Shown: positions 7,910 to 11,556 of the stretch, piece by piece
Layout of the letters: each line of letters opens with the position of its first letter
Numbering within the stretch: position 1 is the stretch's first letter
Assembly (NCBI GenBank): GCA_964654535.1
Contig: CAZZIZ010000111.1
Coordinates: forward strand, 1-11,556
Direction: 5' to 3'
DNA: 11,556 bases
Origin: CAZZIZ01 sp964654535
GTDB taxonomy: Bacteria > Bacteroidota > Bacteroidia > Chitinophagales > UBA2359
The notes under the pieces: generated by a model
Told to the model about the DNA's origin: nothing
Databases searched by the model: none
Seen by the model: the letters and a program-made list of their open reading frames with translations, nothing else
Position numbers and translations under genes: made by a program

Positions 7910-10900
7910 CTATATACCAGGGTAAGTCAAGTGGTTATTATTCGTAAGCCATAAGATGAAGTCTGAAAAGTTTACGGTACCATTTCCGTCCACATCTACC
8001 GACAAATATGCGTTAAGGGTATTGTTGTTTTGCAACCACATTATAAAATCCTGAAAGTTTACGGTTCCACTTCCATTGAAGTCACCGGCTCTCATTGCGT
8101 AGGTTCCGCCTACCAATGCTAACTGACTATTTCCTTTTACCGAACTTGCCGAAAGTGTAAAGTCGTTAAGGCCAGAACTCGGTAAAGTCAAAGGATTTGC
8201 GGACATAATAGATACGTGTCCTCTATGATGTAGCACCACAAAATATGAGCCATCGGGGGCGTCGAAACCAATGGCGCCAAATCCGTTTAAATCCGTTATC
8301 ACTCCATCATTGCGTACAAAACCGGCCTTTCTATCTACAACAACTGACTCATCGCTAGCACTGCGCAATTCCAATAACACCCAATCAACAGTACCAGTTG
8401 GAAAAGAAGAAACCGTTTCAGTTCCAGGATAGTTGTATGGGGAAGCACTATAGGGCTGCGTAAATGGCAACAGATTAGAAGACTCAAGAGATGTACTCAT
8501 AGTACCATTGTTTGTGTAACCTTCTAAATATATCTTGCCCGAAAAACTAACAGAATTTCCCGTCTCACAATCTTCTTCGATTAAGTTATTTGGATCAATC
8601 AACACTGAATAGGTAAAAGAACCCGCTTCTCCATTGTGCGGTACTGAAAAATTGTACTGACTATAATAGAAAGGTGCTAAAACGGATTGAATAGGATGAA
8701 CGGTACTGACTCCTGCACTATTGGTCGAGGTAATTTGTATTTCGACTTGTTGTCCAGGGATTGACCTTCCTGTATTATGTAAACCAACCAGTATATCATT
8801 CGCAGCCATTCCTGAACTTAACTCAGTCACACTTTCTAATTCATAAGATGGTTTGTCAAAGTTGTATAACTCAACGGCAGGATCTCCAGCATAAGTAAAA
8901 CTTAAACAAGTCGATTTTACGGCTGAATTACCGGGCGTATAGACATCTTCGATAGTCTGCTTTATAAGTTGACCAACTGTACTTCCGTACAAAGGACCAC
9001 TCAAATTATCGACGAATTGGCTCGAGAATATATCCAGGTTGCTCGCATAACCTATTTCGACGAACGCAAGGAAACCTATACTACCACCGCCTTCATAAAG
9101 CACATATTCCTGAGACATTGCTTCACCGCCAGGGCGATGAATTTGTCCAAGAAAACTAGTGTTGCTAAGAATAAAAGGATACTTGCCTAAGTTGTTAAAA
9201 TTACTTGGACCAAGCGTATTGGGCCCATCAAAAAAGTGGCCATTGAATTGCCAATACTGACCATTTCCATGACCAGTATAAATAATCATGGCCAGTCCAT
9301 CATTGATAGCAGCTGTTAACTCGGGTCTGACTGGTCCCGGATCATGGTCGGCGGCGTCTACTAGGTCCTGAACAATGTTCCATCCAGTATTGTTGGCTTG
9401 AACGGCTTGACTGTATCCTGCAGTGTACTGCTGAAAACTCTGCGTTTCACCTTGCGACCAACCTTTGGTCATCAGCATTACTTCTTTCATTTGCTTCCGT
9501 GCGGGAAGACTACAATCGTTTTCAGCGTCCGCAAACACCTGCTCATAGGCGATGAGCTTTTCGAGGTAAACGCGCACCTCATCTCCGTTGCTTACTGGAA
9601 TTCTACCAGTGCCTAATTGCGGTCGATAGTCGTCAAGACCATTGGTGCTTAGTTTTACATCTGAAGCTTGATGGCCGAATGTAGGAACCAGACATTTATT
9701 GAAGTTCGTATCATTAGATCGAAAATCAGGATAACCAATACTCTTGCCTACTAAGAATAAATGTTCTGGAGTGTTTTGCCAGGCATTCGGACCATTTAAA
9801 ATATAATTCACAAAGTTCTTTATAGAGAGAGGATGCTTTTGAATTCCCTGAGCAAATTGGTCATACAATTGTTCAATCTCAACAGTTACTGCATTGAAGG
9901 TATTTACTGGAGACGAATGCCCACTCTGAGTACTTAGGTCATGTTGCCTGTACTTACGAAATTCTTCCACATAGTTTACACTCGTTCCTTGTGTTAGATC
10001 TTTGTGATAGATCATTATGTAGTCGCCCTGATTGGCTGGATCACTATAGTCTATAAAGTTCCTACTTGTAAACTCTGCTCCAGTTACCGATACAAGTTCA
10101 GTGCTAGCTGTAGAACTGATATAAAATTCGTGCTCACCAGGAAAAGCCGGATCAAAAGGAATTTTAACTTGGTAAGTTCCACCACTTAGATTTAATGCAT
10201 AACGTTGATTAGACGTTCTATCCAACAAAACCGGGGCCGAACCACCATCGAAATTTTCGATTTCGAAATACTTGTCACTATTCACTACAACATTGAAAGA
10301 AAATGAGGATTCATTTTCGAAGTTAAAAGTATGCGGATAGCTTATTGATCCAAAGGTGGCTGCAAAATCACTTTCGTAAGGGAAAACTCCTTCAAAGCCA
10401 TCCAATGCCTCGAGCGTAACATCCGTAGCCACAGCTCCCAATTGACTTTGAGGAATGGAGAACTCATATCTTTTGATGTCGTACTCTTCAAATTGATCTT
10501 CTAAATCTGCTGGAAAGCTTGTCGGATTTGCTTCGTCATATGAGCGAATGTACATTTTAACGTGCTGATCTAAGAATGCACCGATTGACTCATCTCTGCC
10601 CACAATATTCATTTTCACGTTTATTGGTATAGCCGATCCGCTATATTGATTACTGGTTGAGAACCTAAGAAATTGTGTTGCGTTGCTGGTAACTGAGGGG
10701 CCAGTATATCCTTCGCCTTTATCGAAATCAGCCAACCAAGTCTTGGCAGGGCCCACGTCGGTTTTTGGTTCACCTCGATGATGAACGTTAAACGGCACAT
10801 TAGTCGCCTCGTGCATAAAAAACTCCTCAACCGGTGGAAGGTTGCTTAAATCATTCGTTGCTGCTTGATAACGTAAATTATTTCCTCCAGGCGCAAGCGT

Positions 10901-11281
10901 TATGTAGTACGCCGCTTCATCCGTAAAAAGACTAACCAAGTCGTGGCTTTGATCCAATGACGTAGCGTAAAGTTGCGTATCGAACTTTCCGTCGTTCGAG
11001 TTTCCAATAAACTCTATATAGTCGCCTGGTCCGAACGAAGCATTATTACTAACGTAAATCGGTATTTGCGCGCCTGCAGTAAAAACCTGCAGATCGGCAC
11101 CAACTGGATTGGCAATTCCTCCGCTGACTAGCGCATTATAATCTACACGATGCAAGGCATTTTCCTCCGTGTGAAATTTATAATAAGTCTTGGAATAATC
11201 TATCCACTCGTTTCCATAAGTCTGCGAGTTGGCCGATAGGCCTATCATCATTGGTAGTAAGAACGCTAGGAGATGTTTCAT
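7910..11281 (-). CDS. Secreted C25-family (gingipain/PorU-like) protein with Ser at the nucleophile position and a dockerin-like C-terminus
   Basis: This 1123-residue protein has a signal peptide (likely cleavage after NS at 19, leaving Gln20) and then the GNEWIDYSKTYYKF segment typical of Bacteroidota C25/PorU-type proteins. Residues about 20-410 are a beta-rich N-terminal region. The C25 domain spans about 420-800: strand DYIMIYHKD (420), HLFLVG (511), SD...DDYRPQLGTGRIPV, the catalytic His in IIYTGHGNGQYW (His671), and GDPA (799), which closes the domain. The nucleophile segment reads PFILSNTSFLG; aligned to gingipain PFIFDVACVNG this puts Ser709 (codon 9155-9157) where Cys is expected. 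His-to-nucleophile spacing (38) is close to RgpB (211 to 244). An Ig/CARDB-like domain (about 808-905) follows. The end carries two DxNxxGxVNFxDF calcium loops (1067 and 1096), dockerin-like, and no T9SS sorting domain. The length fits PorU, but altered catalysis makes a pseudoenzyme or divergent sortase more likely than an ordinary protease. It is convergent with the upstream paralogue pair, separated by 171 bp with no clear terminator. Confidence 0.88.
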   Translation of the reverse strand: MKHLLAFLLPMMIGLSANSQTYGNEWIDYSKTYYKFHTEENALHRVDYNALVSGGIANPVGADLQVFTAGAQIPIYVSNNASFGPGDYIEFIGNSNDGKFDTQLYATSLDQSHDLVSLFTDEAAYYITLAPGGNNLRYQAATNDLSNLPPVEEFFMHEATNVPFNVHHRGEPKTDVGPAKTWLADFDKGEGYTGPSVTSNATQFLRFSTSNQYSGSAIPINVKMNIVGRDESIGAFLDQHVKMYIRSYDEANPTSFPADLEDQFEEYDIKRYEFSIPQSQLGAVATDVTLEALDGFEGVFPYESDFAATFGSISYPHTFNFENESSFSFNVVVNSDKYFEIENFDGGSAPVLLDRTSNQRYALNLSGGTYQVKIPFDPAFPGEHEFYISSTASTELVSVTGAEFTSRNFIDYSDPANQGDYIMIYHKDLTQGTSVNYVEEFRKYRQHDLSTQSGHSSPVNTFNAVTVEIEQLYDQFAQGIQKHPLSIKNFVNYILNGPNAWQNTPEHLFLVGKSIGYPDFRSNDTNFNKCLVPTFGHQASDVKLSTNGLDDYRPQLGTGRIPVSNGDEVRVYLEKLIAYEQVFADAENDCSLPARKQMKEVMLMTKGWSQGETQSFQQYTAGYSQAVQANNTGWNIVQDLVDAADHDPGPVRPELTAAINDGLAMIIYTGHGNGQYWQFNGHFFDGPNTLGPSNFNNLGKYPFILSNTSFLGQIHRPGGEAMSQEYVLYEGGGSIGFLAFVEIGYASNLDIFSSQFVDNLSGPLYGSTVGQLIKQTIEDVYTPGNSAVKSTCLSFTYAGDPAVELYNFDKPSYELESVTELSSGMAANDILVGLHNTGRSIPGQQVEIQITSTNSAGVSTVHPIQSVLAPFYYSQYNFSVPHNGEAGSFTYSVLIDPNNLIEEDCETGNSVSFSGKIYLEGYTNNGTMSTSLESSNLLPFTQPYSASPYNYPGTETVSSFPTGTVDWVLLELRSASDESVVVDRKAGFVRNDGVITDLNGFGAIGFDAPDGSYFVVLHHRGHVSIMSANPLTLPSSGLNDFTLSASSVKGNSQLALVGGTYAMRAGDFNGSGTVNFQDFIMWLQNNNTLNAYLSVDVDGNGTVNFSDFILWLTNNNHLTYPGI

Positions 11282-11426
11282 AGATTCATTTTTACTTCAA
11301 CGACAATGTAATAAATCTTATATCACAATTAATTCAAATCTCATGAAAAGCACCACTAAAAGATACAACCACAGTCGATTTCAAGCATCCTTTAGAATTT
11401 AAACTTTAAAACTATCATAAAAATGT

Positions 11427-11556
11427 GGGCGTGCCCCTCGTCTGCCAAACATCAAGGCCAAGGCTGCACTCGGGTCGCTATGCTCCGTGGCTCCGCGTTC
11501 GCTCCGGTCTTGTGCTTGTAGCTGCCAAGTTTTTACATCTACCGCTAGGCGGTAAG
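11427..11556. repeat. GC-rich palindromic intergenic sequence, probably a dispersed repeat (runs to window edge)
   Basis: The sequence changes abruptly from AT-rich upstream DNA to a GC-rich block starting with the palindrome GGGCGTGCCC (11427-11436). It continues with cgggtcgctatgctccg and gcgttcgctccgg, and ends near the perfect inverted repeat taccgc/gcggta (11540-11554). The pattern of a GGGCGTGCCC head followed by a TCGGGTCGCTATGC-like segment resembles dispersed intergenic repeats that I have seen in Bacteroidota genomes, but a database search is needed to confirm it. No gene is supported here. Confidence 0.45.

Noticed and set aside
11358..11384. Possible - strand promoter for the C25-like gene (TATCTTTT with an upstream TTG on the - strand)
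   Set aside because: The spacing is only 16 nt and the leader would be about 75 nt. Alternative weak matches lie closer to the start, so no single site can be preferred.
11343..11402. A short + strand frame starting ATGAAAAGCACC (19 codons)
   Set aside because: Too short, no supporting context, and it lies in the upstream region of the - strand C25-like gene.
11424..11522. A short Cys/Pro-rich frame in the GC-rich block
   Set aside because: It reads through what looks like a repeat palindrome and has no start-site context; better explained as non-coding repeat.

Overview
The window looks like part of a chromosome from a marine-type member of the Bacteroidota, probably Flavobacteriia. The evidence is the content: moderately AT-rich DNA, large multidomain secreted proteins with type IX secretion system (T9SS) type A sorting domains, FG-GAP/VCBS and PKD repeats, a gingipain-like C25 peptidase homologue, no Shine-Dalgarno sequences, and a mature N-terminal Gln after every visible signal peptide. 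I cannot name the genus from this sequence.

Layout: (1) Positions 1-2084 (+) hold the 3' part of a large T9SS cargo gene cut by the window edge. It opens inside a tandem array of 28-residue Cys-pair repeats and is closed by a strong rho-independent terminator at 2109-2140. (2) Positions 2141-2716 contain no convincing gene but do contain a long imperfect inverted repeat (2305-2466). (3) Positions 2717-5725 and 5789-7738 (+) are two adjacent paralogues with the same architecture: signal peptide, a run of calcium-loop VCBS/FG-GAP repeats, two PKD domains and a T9SS sorting domain. They are separated by 63 bp. (4) Positions 7739-7909 are a short convergent gap without a clear terminator hairpin. 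(5) Positions 7910-11281 (-) encode a 1123-residue C25-family (gingipain/PorU-like) secreted protein whose catalytic His is present but whose nucleophile Cys position is Ser. It ends in a dockerin-like calcium-loop pair instead of a recognisable T9SS sorting domain. (6) Positions 11282-11556 are the upstream region of that gene, followed by a GC-rich palindromic sequence that looks like a dispersed intergenic repeat.

All four proteins are predicted to be exported and to act at or beyond the cell surface. Three are typical T9SS passengers: adhesin-like, calcium-stabilised repeat proteins. The fourth belongs to the fold family of the T9SS sortase PorU, but its altered active site suggests a non-proteolytic or otherwise divergent role. 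I see no complete novel system here. The best leads are the C25 homologue with a Cys-to-Ser nucleophile, the two-unit higher-order structure of the Cys repeat array, and the long inverted repeat at 2305-2466.
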